From NCBI GenBank assembly GCA_964457065.1, contig CAYWDQ010000017.1, forward strand, positions 1 to 35,766: a stretch of 35,766 bases of DNA, written 5' to 3'. The position numbers and the translations under genes were made by a program. The notes beneath the pieces are model-generated. The model had not been told where the DNA came from. It saw only the letters and a program-made list of their open reading frames with translations, and did no database searches. Every line of letters starts with the position of its first letter. Position 1 is the stretch's first letter. Of the stretch, positions 17,701-26,498 are shown in pieces. The DNA is from Bog-473 sp964457065 (GTDB lineage Bacteria > Actinomycetota > Acidimicrobiia > Acidimicrobiales > RAAP-2).

Positions 17701-19116
17701 ATGAGCACCGAGGAAGAGTTCGACGTCGTCGTGGTCGGCGGCGGGCCGGGCGGGTACGCCACGGCCCTCTACGGTGCCGCAGCCGGCCTCTCGGTGGCCA
17801 TCGTCGAGCGGGACAAGGTCGGCGGGACCTGCCTGCACCGTGGCTGCATCCCCGCCAAGGAATTCCTCGAGACGGCCGCGGTCCGCCGGACGATCGCCGA
17901 CTCCAAGGAGTTCGGCATCGACGTGGCGGACGTGACGGTCGACTTCTCGAGGAGCCAGGACCGCAAGAACGCCGTGGTCGACAAGCTGTTCAAGGGCCTG
18001 TCCGGACTGCTGAAGGGACGCAAGGTCACGATCCTGACCGGGACGGGGACGCTCAGGGGCGGGCGTCGCGTCGAGGTGACCGACGGGGAGGACGCGGGCC
18101 GCGTCGTGGTCGGCCGCAACGTCGTGCTGGCGGCCGGGTCGGTGCCGCGGACGCTGCCCGGCTTCGAGGTGGACGGGCGCTGGGTCATGACGTCCGACGA
18201 ATTCCTCGACCTCAAGGAGCTCCCGGCCTCGGTGGCCGTCATCGGCGGGGGCGTCATCGGGTGCGAGTTCGCCTCACTGCTGTCGGACCTCGGGACCAAG
18301 GTGACCATCATCGAGGCGCTCGACACCATCCTCACCGGCTGTGACGACGACATCATCCGCCTCGTGGCACGGTCGTTCAAGAAGCGCGGCATCGACATCT
18401 TCACGGGCACGGCGGTCGACGGCCACACGCCGGCGGCGGACGGGAGCGTCACCACCGTGCGTGCGGGGGAGCAGGGTTGGGACGTCGAGGCCATCGTGGT
18501 CTCGGTCGGCCGCCGCCCCCGCACCGAGGGCCTGGTCACCGCCGAGGTCGCCGTCACCATCGACGAGCACGGCTTCGTGGTCGCCGACGAGTACCAGCGC
18601 ACGGGCGAGCCCGGCGTGTGGGCCGTGGGCGACGTCGTGGCGAACACGCCGCAACTGGCCCACGTCGGCTTCGCTGAGGCCATCGTGGCGGTCAAGGGCA
18701 TGCTGGGCGAGCCGGTGGTGCCCGTGGACTACGCCAAGGTGCCCTGGGCCATCTACTGCCACCCCGAGGTGGCCTTCTGCGGCATGACCGAGGCCCAGGC
18801 CAAGGCGGCCGGGATCGACGTCGTGACCAAGAAGGACCCGTTCGGCGGCAACAGCCGCGCCCAGATCATCGGGGACACCGAGGGGGTCGTGAAGATCATC
18901 GCCGAGCGCCGGCCCGACGGGTCGGCGGGGAGAGTGCTGGGCGTGCACATGACCGGGCCGTGGGTGACCGAGCAGCTCGGCGCCGGCTACCTGGCGGTCA
19001 ACTGGGAGGCCTTCCCTGAAGAGGTGGCCCAGTTCATTCAGCCGCACCCCTCGCTGTCCGAGACGTTCGGCGAGACCATGCTCGCGCTCACCGGAAGGGG
19101 ACTGCACGTTGGCTGA
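17701..19116 (+). CDS. lpdA: Dihydrolipoamide dehydrogenase (E3)
   Basis: A 471-aa FAD-dependent disulfide oxidoreductase that re-oxidises the dihydrolipoyl arm of E2 with NAD+. The FAD motif VVGGGPGGYATALYGAAAG is at the N-terminus, and the redox disulfide is Cys44/Cys49 in GGTCLHRGCIPAKEF. The NAD-binding motif is AVIGGGVIGCEFASLLSDLG, the second FAD motif GVWAVGDVV and the catalytic dyad His449/Glu454 in QPHPSLSETFGE. Note HRGCIPAKE in place of the common NVGCIPSKA. ATG 17701 has a purine-rich ribosome site (AAGGAAGAGGA). The stop overlaps the E2 start by 8 nt. It is the first gene of an operon that also encodes E2 and the lipoylation enzymes. Confidence 0.96.
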   Translation: MSTEEEFDVVVVGGGPGGYATALYGAAAGLSVAIVERDKVGGTCLHRGCIPAKEFLETAAVRRTIADSKEFGIDVADVTVDFSRSQDRKNAVVDKLFKGLSGLLKGRKVTILTGTGTLRGGRRVEVTDGEDAGRVVVGRNVVLAAGSVPRTLPGFEVDGRWVMTSDEFLDLKELPASVAVIGGGVIGCEFASLLSDLGTKVTIIEALDTILTGCDDDIIRLVARSFKKRGIDIFTGTAVDGHTPAADGSVTTVRAGEQGWDVEAIVVSVGRRPRTEGLVTAEVAVTIDEHGFVVADEYQRTGEPGVWAVGDVVANTPQLAHVGFAEAIVAVKGMLGEPVVPVDYAKVPWAIYCHPEVAFCGMTEAQAKAAGIDVVTKKDPFGGNSRAQIIGDTEGVVKIIAERRPDGSAGRVLGVHMTGPWVTEQLGAGYLAVNWEAFPEEVAQFIQPHPSLSETFGETMLALTGRGLHVG

Positions 19117-20527
19117 CGTCATGATGCCGCAACTCGGCGAGACCGTGACCGAGGGCACGATCACCCGCTGGATGAAGGCCGTCGGGGATGCCGTCGAGCG
19201 CGACGAGCCGCTCTTCGAGGTCTCGACGGACAAGGTCGACTCCGAGGTGCCCTCTCCCGCGGCCGGCGTCCTCACCGAGATCCTCGTCCCGGAGGGCGAG
19301 ACGGTCGAGGTGGGCGTCAGGCTCGCCGTGATCGGCGACGGATCGTCAGAGTCCGGCGGCACGCCCGCGGCCGGCACAGCCGAGCCCCCGACCCCGCAGC
19401 CCGAGGCCGCCGCACCGCCGCCACCACCACCACCACCACCACCGCCGCCGCCACCACCGCCGGCGGCACCAGCACCAGCGACGGCCACGGGGGCCGACGG
19501 CAACGGGTCGGAGCCCCTTCTGCTCTCGCCGATCGTGCGCAAGCTCCTGGCCGAGAACGGCATCAGCGAGTCCGAGGTGACGGGGACCGGGGCGGGCGGG
19601 CGCATCACCCGGGAGGACGCCCTCCGGGTGGTCGAGTCCCGCCGTTCGGCACCCCAGACCACTCCCGCCGCGGCGTCCGCACCGGCGACACCCGCGGCGC
19701 CCACGGCGCCCGCACCGACCGCACCGACCGCACCGACCGCACCGACCGCACCGGCGATGCCGGTGGCCAGCGCACCGCCGGCGCCGCCCGTCTCCATGGC
19801 GTCGTTCCGCCGTGCCGGGGATCAGATCGTCCCCTTCTCCAACATGCGCCGCCGCACCGCCGAGCACATGGTGCGGTCCAAGGCGACCTCGCCGCATGCG
19901 TTCATCGCCAACGAGGTCGACTTCGAGGCCGTCGAACGCGTGCGGGCCGCCTGGGGCGAGCGCTTCAAGGCCGAGGAAGGGTTCTCGCTGACGTACCTGC
20001 CGTTCGTCGCCCGGGCGGCGGTCGAGGCGTTGCGGGACTTCCCGCTGCTCAACGCGTCGGTGGTCGACGACTCGCTGCTCGTGCACTCCGAGGTCAACCT
20101 CGGGATCGCGGTGGACCTCTCCCACGAGGGCCTGATCGTGCCGGTCATCCACCGCGCCGAGGAGGTGACGCTGCGCGGCGTCGCCCGGCGCATCCGCGAT
20201 CTGGCGGAGCGGGCGCGGGGCCGCCAGCTCAACGCGGACGACATCGCCGGCGGCACGTTCTCCATCACCAACGACGGCCCCTTCGGCACCTACTTCACGG
20301 TCCCGATCATCAACCAGCCGCAGGTGGCGATCCTGGCCACCGACGGCATCGCCCGCCGGCCCGTCGTGGTGACCCAGCCCGACGGCTCGGAGTCGATCGC
20401 CATCCACTCCACCGGCATCCTCGGGGTGAGCTGGGACCACCGGGCCGTCGACGGGGCCTACGTGTCCCTGTTCCTGGCGCGGATCTCGGAGCTCCTGAGC
20501 AGCCGCGACTGGGCCGCAGAGCTCTGA
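19109..20527 (+). CDS. 2-oxoacid dehydrogenase E2, dihydrolipoyl acyltransferase
   Basis: A 472-aa E2 core subunit that carries the acyl group on a lipoyl-lysine and transfers it to CoA. One lipoyl domain (1-75) has Lys42 in STDKVDSEVPSPAAG. A Pro-rich linker with about 16 consecutive prolines follows, then the E1/E3-binding domain (about 137-170: SPIVRKLLAENGI, GTGAGGRITREDAL), a second Ala-Pro-Thr repeat linker and the catalytic domain (about 240-472) with His444 and Asp448 in SWDHRAVDGAY. TTG 19109 is chosen from the family N-terminus and the GGAAGGGG ribosome site; it overlaps lpd. By similarity it could serve pyruvate or 2-oxoglutarate; the aceE neighbour favours pyruvate. Confidence 0.95.
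   Translation: MADVMMPQLGETVTEGTITRWMKAVGDAVERDEPLFEVSTDKVDSEVPSPAAGVLTEILVPEGETVEVGVRLAVIGDGSSESGGTPAAGTAEPPTPQPEAAAPPPPPPPPPPPPPPPPAAPAPATATGADGNGSEPLLLSPIVRKLLAENGISESEVTGTGAGGRITREDALRVVESRRSAPQTTPAAASAPATPAAPTAPAPTAPTAPTAPTAPAMPVASAPPAPPVSMASFRRAGDQIVPFSNMRRRTAEHMVRSKATSPHAFIANEVDFEAVERVRAAWGERFKAEEGFSLTYLPFVARAAVEALRDFPLLNASVVDDSLLVHSEVNLGIAVDLSHEGLIVPVIHRAEEVTLRGVARRIRDLAERARGRQLNADDIAGGTFSITNDGPFGTYFTVPIINQPQVAILATDGIARRPVVVTQPDGSESIAIHSTGILGVSWDHRAVDGAYVSLFLARISELLSSRDWAAEL
19415..19462 (+). repeat. CCN repeat encoding a polyproline linker in E2
   Basis: 48 nt of CCG/CCA codons, 16 prolines in a row, between the lipoyl and E1/E3-binding domains. Flexible Ala/Pro linkers are normal in E2, but this uninterrupted run is long and may vary in length between strains by slippage. 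Confidence 0.85.
19712..19747 (+). repeat. Four perfect 9-bp repeats GCACCGACC in the E2 linker
   Basis: Four tandem identical GCACCGACC units encode Ala-Pro-Thr four times, in the linker before the catalytic domain. A likely site of repeat-number variation. Confidence 0.9.
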
Positions 20528-20538
20528 GGGCGGCGCCC

Positions 20539-22155
20539 GTGCTGCGCATCCGGTCGCTCGGGACGGTTCCGTACCACGAGGCCTACGTGCTGCAGCACGC
20601 GCTGGCCGCGGGGGCCGGGGACGACTACCTCCTGCTCCTCGAGCACCCGCACACCTACACGCTCGGGGCCCATGCGGACGAACGGCACGTGCTGGTCGAC
20701 CCCGCGCTGGTGGGTGCGACGCTCGAGCGCACCGATCGCGGCGGCGACGTCACCTACCACGGTCCCGGCCAGCTGGTCGCCTACCCGATCGTGGGCGTGC
20801 CCGACGACCCCGCGTCGGGTCCCGCCCACGTCCACCGTCTCGAACAGATCGTGATCGCCACGCTGGCCGATCTGGGACTGCCCGGCGCCACCGGGGTGGA
20901 GGCGTATCCCGGGGTCTGGATCGACGGCGACGGCCCGAGCCCGAGGAAGATCGCGGCCGTCGGGGTACGGACCCTCCGCGTCGGCCCTGCACGCCGACGC
21001 ACGCTCCACGGCGTCGCCCTCAACGTGACCTCCGACCTCGAGATGTTCGGGCACATCGTGCCCTGCGGCATCGCGGACCGCGGGGTAACCTCGCTGCGGG
21101 CCGAGGGGATCGACGTGGCGATGGACGAGGTCGTCGAGGCCTTCGTCGCCCGGGCCGCCGCTGTCTTCGCCGACGGCGACGTCGAGCGCCATGACGTCGT
21201 GACCGGGCCCGCCGGAGGCGCAGCGCCGCCGACCCCGGGCGAGCGGCCCCTCCTGCGCCGCCTGCGCCAGGCCGGTGTGGCACCGGAGGAGGGCCTCGAC
21301 ATCGCGACGCGCAAGCCACCCTGGATGCGGGTGCCGGTGCGCATCGGCAAGGGCTACCGCCAGCTCGGGTCGACCGTCCACGAGCTCGGGCTCGTGACGG
21401 TGTGCGAGGAGGCCGGGTGCCCGAACATCTACGAGTGCTGGGCGGACGGCACGGCCACCTTCATGATCAACGGCGAGCGCTGCACGAGGGCCTGTGGCTT
21501 CTGCCAGGTGGACACCCGCCACCCTCTGCCGCTCGCACCCGACGAGCCGGCGCGGGTGGCCGCCGCGGTCGAGCGCATGGGACTCGGCCACGCGGTGGTG
21601 ACCTGCGTCGCCCGTGACGACCTGGCCGACGGGGGAGCGGGCGCGATGGCACAGACGATCACGGCCATCAGGGACCGCAACCCGGCGACGACGGTCGAGG
21701 TGCTGATCTCCGACTGCCGGGGCCACTCGGCCTCCCTCGACACGATCTTCGAGGCGCGGCCCGACGTGCTGAACCACAACATCGAGACCGTGGCCCGGCT
21801 CCAGAGGGCCGTGCGCCCCTCGGCGGGCTACGCGCGCAGCCTGGCCGTGCTCGCCCGTGCCGCCCGTGCCGGCCTGGTCACCAAGTCCGGCCTGATGGTC
21901 GGGTTGGGCGAGCGGGAGGACGAGGTGGTCGCGACCATGGCCGACCTGCGCGGCGTCGGCGTCTCCATCGTGACGATCGGGCAGTACCTCCGACCGAGCC
22001 GGGACCACCTCCCCGTGTCCCGTTACTGGGCCCCCGGGGAGTTCGACCGGCTACGCCAGGCCGGGTCCGAGCTCGGTGTGGCCCATGTCGAGGCGTCGCC
22101 GCTCACCCGTTCGAGCTATCACGCCCGGGAGGCGGTGGCTGCAGCAGCACGCTGA
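20539..22155 (+). CDS. lipB-lipA: Fused octanoyltransferase LipB - lipoyl synthase LipA
   Basis: A single 538-aa frame encodes both steps of de novo lipoylation. Residues 1-215 are LipB: LLLLEHPHTYTLGAHA, RGGDVTYHGPGQLVAYPI, catalytic Lys137 in PRKIAAVGV and Cys176 in HIVPCGIAD. After a linker of about 30 residues (GPAGGAAPPTPGERP) comes LipA from about 250: the auxiliary cluster Cys289/294/300 in CEEAGCPNIYECW, the radical-SAM motif Cys315/319/322 in CTRACGFC and the cluster-ligand Ser in RSSYHA (525/526). Every catalytic residue of both enzymes is intact, with no stop or frameshift between them. GTG 20539 is 11 bp after E2. The 3' end overlaps the convergent membrane-protein gene by 53 bp. 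The substrate, E2, is encoded just upstream. Confidence 0.95.
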   Translation: MLRIRSLGTVPYHEAYVLQHALAAGAGDDYLLLLEHPHTYTLGAHADERHVLVDPALVGATLERTDRGGDVTYHGPGQLVAYPIVGVPDDPASGPAHVHRLEQIVIATLADLGLPGATGVEAYPGVWIDGDGPSPRKIAAVGVRTLRVGPARRRTLHGVALNVTSDLEMFGHIVPCGIADRGVTSLRAEGIDVAMDEVVEAFVARAAAVFADGDVERHDVVTGPAGGAAPPTPGERPLLRRLRQAGVAPEEGLDIATRKPPWMRVPVRIGKGYRQLGSTVHELGLVTVCEEAGCPNIYECWADGTATFMINGERCTRACGFCQVDTRHPLPLAPDEPARVAAAVERMGLGHAVVTCVARDDLADGGAGAMAQTITAIRDRNPATTVEVLISDCRGHSASLDTIFEARPDVLNHNIETVARLQRAVRPSAGYARSLAVLARAARAGLVTKSGLMVGLGEREDEVVATMADLRGVGVSIVTIGQYLRPSRDHLPVSRYWAPGEFDRLRQAGSELGVAHVEASPLTRSSYHAREAVAAAAR

Positions 22156-22930
22156 CGGGGTCGTCCGTCCCCCTTTCCGGCGTCCGGGCACTCCGCCGGC
22201 GCAGCAGAGGTGGGGTGGCCACGGCGACGATGAGCACGGCGACGACGAGGACGGCAGCGCCGAGGGTGCCGAGGGAGACACCCTTCTTGGGCGTCGCCGG
22301 CGTCAGCGCGTCCTCGCCCCCCGGTGCCGCCACCATGGCCGTGTGCTGGGCGACGGCGATCCGCTCGGCGTCGGCGGGGGTGATCGGCTGCGGGTTGCCC
22401 GCGGCGGCCGCGAAGAACGACAGCAGGTCCACGTAGACGCCGGCGCGCATGGTGACGGCCTGCCCGACGCCCCCTTCGGTGGTCGAGGCGAAGTAGGTCG
22501 TCCGGTGCGCCCCGGGAACGGCCGCCAACGGGCCCGAGCTCACGATCTCGCCGGATTGGAGCGAGTGCTGCGCCGCCTGCAGGAAGACCTGCGCCCCGAC
22601 GGCGGAGGGGAAGCGGACCAGGAGGTCCTGCACCTCGTTGTGGCCGCCGGCGTCCTGCCACACCCGCTCGTAGGTGCTGATCGTCCTCGCCAAAGTCGCC
22701 AGCGCGTTCGAGGCGGCCGACGGGTCCGGCGAGCTGGACGCGAATTCCGAGGCGTCGAGCGGCCCCTGCGACGTGACGGTGTAGCCCGGCCCGAGGTCGG
22801 GGATGACCACCGTGCCCAGCGGCGGGGCGGGCCGCGACGCGCCGAGGGGCGAGCTGGACAGCGCGAGCAGGCCGCACAGCACGATGCCAGCGGCGACCCA
22901 GGCGCGGGCCGCCGGCCGGACGAGGCTCAC
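22103..22930 (-). CDS. Membrane-anchored extracytoplasmic protein of unknown function
   Basis: A 275-aa protein I do not recognise. An N-terminal hydrophobic stretch (AWVAAGIVLCGLLALSSSPL) looks like a signal peptide or anchor. An extracytoplasmic domain of about 180 residues follows (ISTYERVWQDAGGHNEVQDL, SAVGAQVFLQAAQHSLQSGE), then a C-terminal transmembrane helix (TLGAAVLVVAVLIVAVA) with a basic stop-transfer tail. Topology is thus a type I membrane protein. GTG 22930 overlaps the metH stop by GTGA, so it is translated with metH although no functional tie is obvious. Its 3' end overlaps lipBA by 53 bp on the opposite strand. The coding frame is supported by the domain layout and the coupling. 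Confidence 0.75.
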   Translation of the reverse strand: MSLVRPAARAWVAAGIVLCGLLALSSSPLGASRPAPPLGTVVIPDLGPGYTVTSQGPLDASEFASSSPDPSAASNALATLARTISTYERVWQDAGGHNEVQDLLVRFPSAVGAQVFLQAAQHSLQSGEIVSSGPLAAVPGAHRTTYFASTTEGGVGQAVTMRAGVYVDLLSFFAAAAGNPQPITPADAERIAVAQHTAMVAAPGGEDALTPATPKKGVSLGTLGAAVLVVAVLIVAVATPPLLRRRSARTPERGTDDPVSVLLQPPPPGRDSSNG

Positions 22931-25900
22931 GCGACGAAGTACTTGGCCTCTGGGTGGTGGCAGATGATGGCGTCGGTGGTCTGCTCGGGGTTGAGCTGGA
23001 ACCCCTCGCTCACGGTGACGCCGATGCGGTCCCCTCCCAGGAGCTCCACGACCTTGGCGTTGTCGGTGAGGTCCGGGCAGGCGGGGTAGCCCCACGAGTA
23101 GCGGCCACCACGGTAGGCCTGGCGGAACAGGCCGGTCAGCGTCGGGCCGTCCTCGCCCACGAACCCGAGCTCCTCGCGGATGCGGCGGTGCCAGTACTCG
23201 GCCGTCGCCTCGGCCATCTCGACGCTCAGGCCGTGCAGGAAGAGGTAGTTCTGGTACTCGTTCTCGGCGAAGAGGCGAGCCGCCTCCTCGGAGGCCCGCG
23301 AGCCGATGGTGCACAGCATGAAGCTGGCGAAGTCCTCGTCGCCCGATCCCACCGGGCGGAAGAAGTCGGAGATGCACAGCCACGGCTCCTTGCGCTGGCG
23401 CGGGAAGGTGAAGCGCATCCACTCCGACGACCGCGACTCGTCCTTCCAGATGACGAGGTCGTTGCCCTCGGCGTTGGCGGCGAAATGGCCGTAGGCCACC
23501 GACGGCACCAGCAGGTCGGCCTCCTTGGCCTTGCTGAGCTCGTCGCGCAGGGTCGCCTTGACCCGGTCCTTGAATTCGGTGTCGTTCTCGCCGCCCTCGG
23601 GCCGGAAGCCCCACTGGTTGCGGAACAGCGCGGTCAGGTTCAGGTACTGCGCGACCTCGTCGAGGGGGATGCCCACCGCCACCCGGCTGCCGACGAAGGG
23701 CGGGAGGAACAGCGGGTTGTCCGCCGCCACGCCGGAACGGGCCGGCTGACCCTCCACCGGGGTGGTCTCCTGGTCGTCGAGCCGGCTGCGCCGGGGGACG
23801 TTCTTCTCGGAGATCACACGCCCGAACTCGGTGTCGTCCTCGCCGGTGCGCTTCAGCTCCACCAGGCGGTCCATGGTCCGCAGGCCCTCGAAGGCGTCCC
23901 GACCGTAGAAGAGCCGCCCGTCGTACACCTCGCGCAGGTCCCGCTCCACGTAGGTGCGCGTGAGAGCCGCCCCACCGAGCAGGACCGGGATGTCCGCCAG
24001 GGCGCGGTCGTTGAGCTCGACCAGGTTCTCTCGCATGATCAAGGTCGACTTCACCAGGAGGCCGCTCATGCCGATGGCGTCGGCCTTGTGCTCCTCGGCC
24101 GCCGTGATCATCTCGTTGATGCCGATCTTGATCCCGAGGTTGACCACCTCGTAGCCGTTGTTGGTCAGGATGATGTCCACCAGGTTCTTCCCGATGTCGT
24201 GCACGTCGCCCTTGACCGTGGCCAGCACGACGGTGCCCTTGCCCCCCTGGTCCGACTTCTCCATGTACGGTTCGAGAAAGGCCACGGCGGACTTCATCGT
24301 CTCGGCCGACTGCAGCACGAAGGGCAGCTGCATCTCGCCCGAGGCGAAGCGCTCGCCGACGACCTTCATGCCTTCGAGGAGGATGTCGTTCACGATGGCG
24401 AGGGCCGCGAGCCCCGACTCGAGGGCCTCGGCCAGGTCGGCCTCGAGCCCGTTGCGGTTGCCGTCGATGATCCGTTGGGCGAGCCGGCGGTCGACGGGCC
24501 AGTCGAGGTGCTCGTCGGCGGCGCCGGCGTTGACCTTGACCCCCTCGAAGAGCCCCAGGAGCTCCTGTAGCGGGTCGTAGTCGTCCGTGCGGCGGTTGTA
24601 CACGAGGTCGAGGCAGACCTCCTTCGCCCGCTCGTCGATGCGCGAGAGCGGGAGGATCTTGGACGCGTGCACGATGGCCGAGTCGAGGCCGGCCTCCACG
24701 CACTCGTGGAGGAAGACCGAGTTGAGCACCTGGCGCGCGGCGGGGTTCAGCCCGAACGACACGTTGGACAGCCCGAGGATGGTCGACACGCCCGGCAGCT
24801 CCGCCTTGATGGCGCGGATGCCCTCGATCGTCTCGATGCCGTCGTTCCGGCTCTCCTCCATGCCGGTCGAGAGCGGCAGGGCGAGGGGGTCGAAGATGAG
24901 ATCCTCGGGCGCGAGGCCGTAGCGCTCGACGGCGATGTCGCGGATGTTCCGGGCCGCCCGCACCTTCCACTCGGCCGTGCGGGCCTGGCCCTCCTCGTCG
25001 ATGCAGGTGCAGACGACGCCGGCCCCGAACTCGCGGGCGAGCCGGAGGAACGTGTCGAGCCGGGTCCCGGGCTCGTCGCCCTCCTCGAGGTTGACGGAGT
25101 TGAGGATCGGCCGACCGCCGATCCACTCCAGCGCGGCGCGCGCCACGGGACCCTCGGTGGAGTCGACCATGAGCGGCACACTGGACTGCGTGCAGAAGCG
25201 GCTGGCCACCTCGGTCATGTCCGCCACCCCGTCGGCGCCGGTGTAGTCGACGCAGACGTCGATCAGGTGCGAGCCCTCCTTGACCTGGTCGCGCGCCATG
25301 GCGACGCAGGTGTCCCAGTCGCCCTCCAGCATCGCCTCGCGGAAGGCCTTGGAGCCGTTGGCGTTGGTGCGCTCGCCGACGACGAGGAAGGAGGTGTCCT
25401 GGCGGAACGGGACGGAGGTGTAGATGGATGCCGCCGCGGGCTCGTGCACCGGCGCGCGCACGGCGGGCGTGGCGCTGCTGCAGCGCTCCACCACGGCGGC
25501 CAGGTGGGCCGGGGTCGTGCCGCAGCACCCCCCCACGGCGGAGACGCCGAACTCGGTCACGAAGCGGTGCAGGTGCTCCGCCAGGTCGCCGGGCGTGAGG
25601 TCGTAGTGCATGTTGCCGTCGACAACCGACGGGAGGCCCGCATTGGGGACGCAGGCGATGGGGACGCGGCTGGCCGCCGAGAGGTGTCGCAGGGCCTCGC
25701 TCATCTCCACCGGACCGGTGGCGCAGTTGAGGCCGGCGACGTCGACCTGCATCGAATCGAGCACGGTGAGGGCGGCGCCGATCTCGGTACCGGGCAGCAT
25801 GCGGCCGGTCAGCTCTATCGTCACCTGGGCCTGCAGGGGCACTTGCCGGCCGAGCGCGACCATGGCGCGCCGCGCGCCGCTGATGGCGGCCTTGACCGAC

Positions 25901-26439
25901 AGCATGTCGAACTGTGTCTCGATGAGCAGGAGGTCGACGCCGCCTTCGAGGAGGCCGAGCGCCTGCTCCTCGTAGGCGTCGCGGAACTCCGCATAGGGGA
26001 TGTGCCCGAGGGTGGGGAACTTGGTGCCCGGGCCCATGGAGCCCGCCACCCAGCGGGGGCGCCCGGGCGTGGAGAACTCGTCCCGTACGGCGCACGCGAG
26101 TTCGGCGGCCCTCTTCGTCAGCTCGCGCGCCCGGTCGGCCAGCCCGTACTCGGCCAGGACGACCGAGGTCGAGCCGAAGGTGTCGGTCTCGACGACGTCG
26201 CATCCCACCTCGAAGAAGGAGCGGTGCACCTGCGCCACCAGGTCCGGCCGCGTTTCGACGAGCCACTCGTTGCAGCCCTCGAGCTCCGGCCCGCCGAAGT
26301 CGTCGGGGCCGAGCCCGAGCAGCTGCAGGTTCGTGCCCATGGCGCCGTCGAAGATGACGACGCCGTCGCGCAACGCCTGCAGGTACGTGGATGCGGACGG
26401 ATCGAGCCGCCCGAGGAGTTCAGGAGAGGGAGCCACCAC
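22927..26439 (-). CDS. metH: Cobalamin-dependent methionine synthase MetH
   Basis: A 1170-aa four-module enzyme that transfers a methyl group from methyl-tetrahydrofolate to homocysteine via methylcobalamin. The homocysteine domain (about 10-320) has zinc ligands in GLNCATG and VGGCCGTTPAH. The folate domain (about 345-620) has GERTNANGSKAF and FDPLALPLSTGMEE. The B12 domain has DVHDIGKN with axial ligand His747, and the reactivation domain has GIPLDEVAQYLN, AYRGGRYSWGYPACPD and a C-terminus rich in conserved motifs. Length is near the usual ~1200. GTG 26439 is chosen because TATCCT lies 6 nt upstream. It is head-to-head with a cobalamin adenosyltransferase; no B12 riboswitch fits in the 59-bp gap. 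Confidence 0.96.
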   Translation of the reverse strand: MVAPSPELLGRLDPSASTYLQALRDGVVIFDGAMGTNLQLLGLGPDDFGGPELEGCNEWLVETRPDLVAQVHRSFFEVGCDVVETDTFGSTSVVLAEYGLADRARELTKRAAELACAVRDEFSTPGRPRWVAGSMGPGTKFPTLGHIPYAEFRDAYEEQALGLLEGGVDLLLIETQFDMLSVKAAISGARRAMVALGRQVPLQAQVTIELTGRMLPGTEIGAALTVLDSMQVDVAGLNCATGPVEMSEALRHLSAASRVPIACVPNAGLPSVVDGNMHYDLTPGDLAEHLHRFVTEFGVSAVGGCCGTTPAHLAAVVERCSSATPAVRAPVHEPAAASIYTSVPFRQDTSFLVVGERTNANGSKAFREAMLEGDWDTCVAMARDQVKEGSHLIDVCVDYTGADGVADMTEVASRFCTQSSVPLMVDSTEGPVARAALEWIGGRPILNSVNLEEGDEPGTRLDTFLRLAREFGAGVVCTCIDEEGQARTAEWKVRAARNIRDIAVERYGLAPEDLIFDPLALPLSTGMEESRNDGIETIEGIRAIKAELPGVSTILGLSNVSFGLNPAARQVLNSVFLHECVEAGLDSAIVHASKILPLSRIDERAKEVCLDLVYNRRTDDYDPLQELLGLFEGVKVNAGAADEHLDWPVDRRLAQRIIDGNRNGLEADLAEALESGLAALAIVNDILLEGMKVVGERFASGEMQLPFVLQSAETMKSAVAFLEPYMEKSDQGGKGTVVLATVKGDVHDIGKNLVDIILTNNGYEVVNLGIKIGINEMITAAEEHKADAIGMSGLLVKSTLIMRENLVELNDRALADIPVLLGGAALTRTYVERDLREVYDGRLFYGRDAFEGLRTMDRLVELKRTGEDDTEFGRVISEKNVPRRSRLDDQETTPVEGQPARSGVAADNPLFLPPFVGSRVAVGIPLDEVAQYLNLTALFRNQWGFRPEGGENDTEFKDRVKATLRDELSKAKEADLLVPSVAYGHFAANAEGNDLVIWKDESRSSEWMRFTFPRQRKEPWLCISDFFRPVGSGDEDFASFMLCTIGSRASEEAARLFAENEYQNYLFLHGLSVEMAEATAEYWHRRIREELGFVGEDGPTLTGLFRQAYRGGRYSWGYPACPDLTDNAKVVELLGGDRIGVTVSEGFQLNPEQTTDAIICHHPEAKYFVA

Positions 26440-26445
26440 CCCCAC

Positions 26446-26451
26446 AGGATA
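26446..26451 (-). promoter_or_regulatory. -10-like hexamer TATCCT of metH
   Basis: On the minus strand TATCCT lies 6 nt before GTG 26439 and directly abuts the alternative GTG 26445, which is therefore unlikely to be used. Confidence 0.45.
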
Positions 26452-26484
26452 CCGGTGCCGTTCGCGGCCCCCGGTACGGCTCTG

Positions 26485-26490
26485 TAGCAT
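26485..26490 (+). promoter_or_regulatory. -10-like hexamer TAGCAT of the adenosyltransferase gene
   Basis: TAGCAT lies 8 nt before GTG 26499, the leaderless spacing again. It shares a 59-bp region with the metH promoter. Confidence 0.45.
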
Positions 26491-26498
26491 CCGGCCTG

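Noticed and set aside
19415..19462. CCN repeats as a CRISPR-like or satellite array
   Set aside because: They are codons for a polyproline linker, with no spacers.
23000..26266. Very long open frame in another phase across metH
   Set aside because: Only its 3' part (22103-22930) is a real gene; the rest is Arg/Gly-rich shadow of metH.
26440..26498. Cobalamin riboswitch before metH
   Set aside because: Only 59 bp between divergent starts and the -10 is 6 nt from the start; there is no room for a B12 aptamer.
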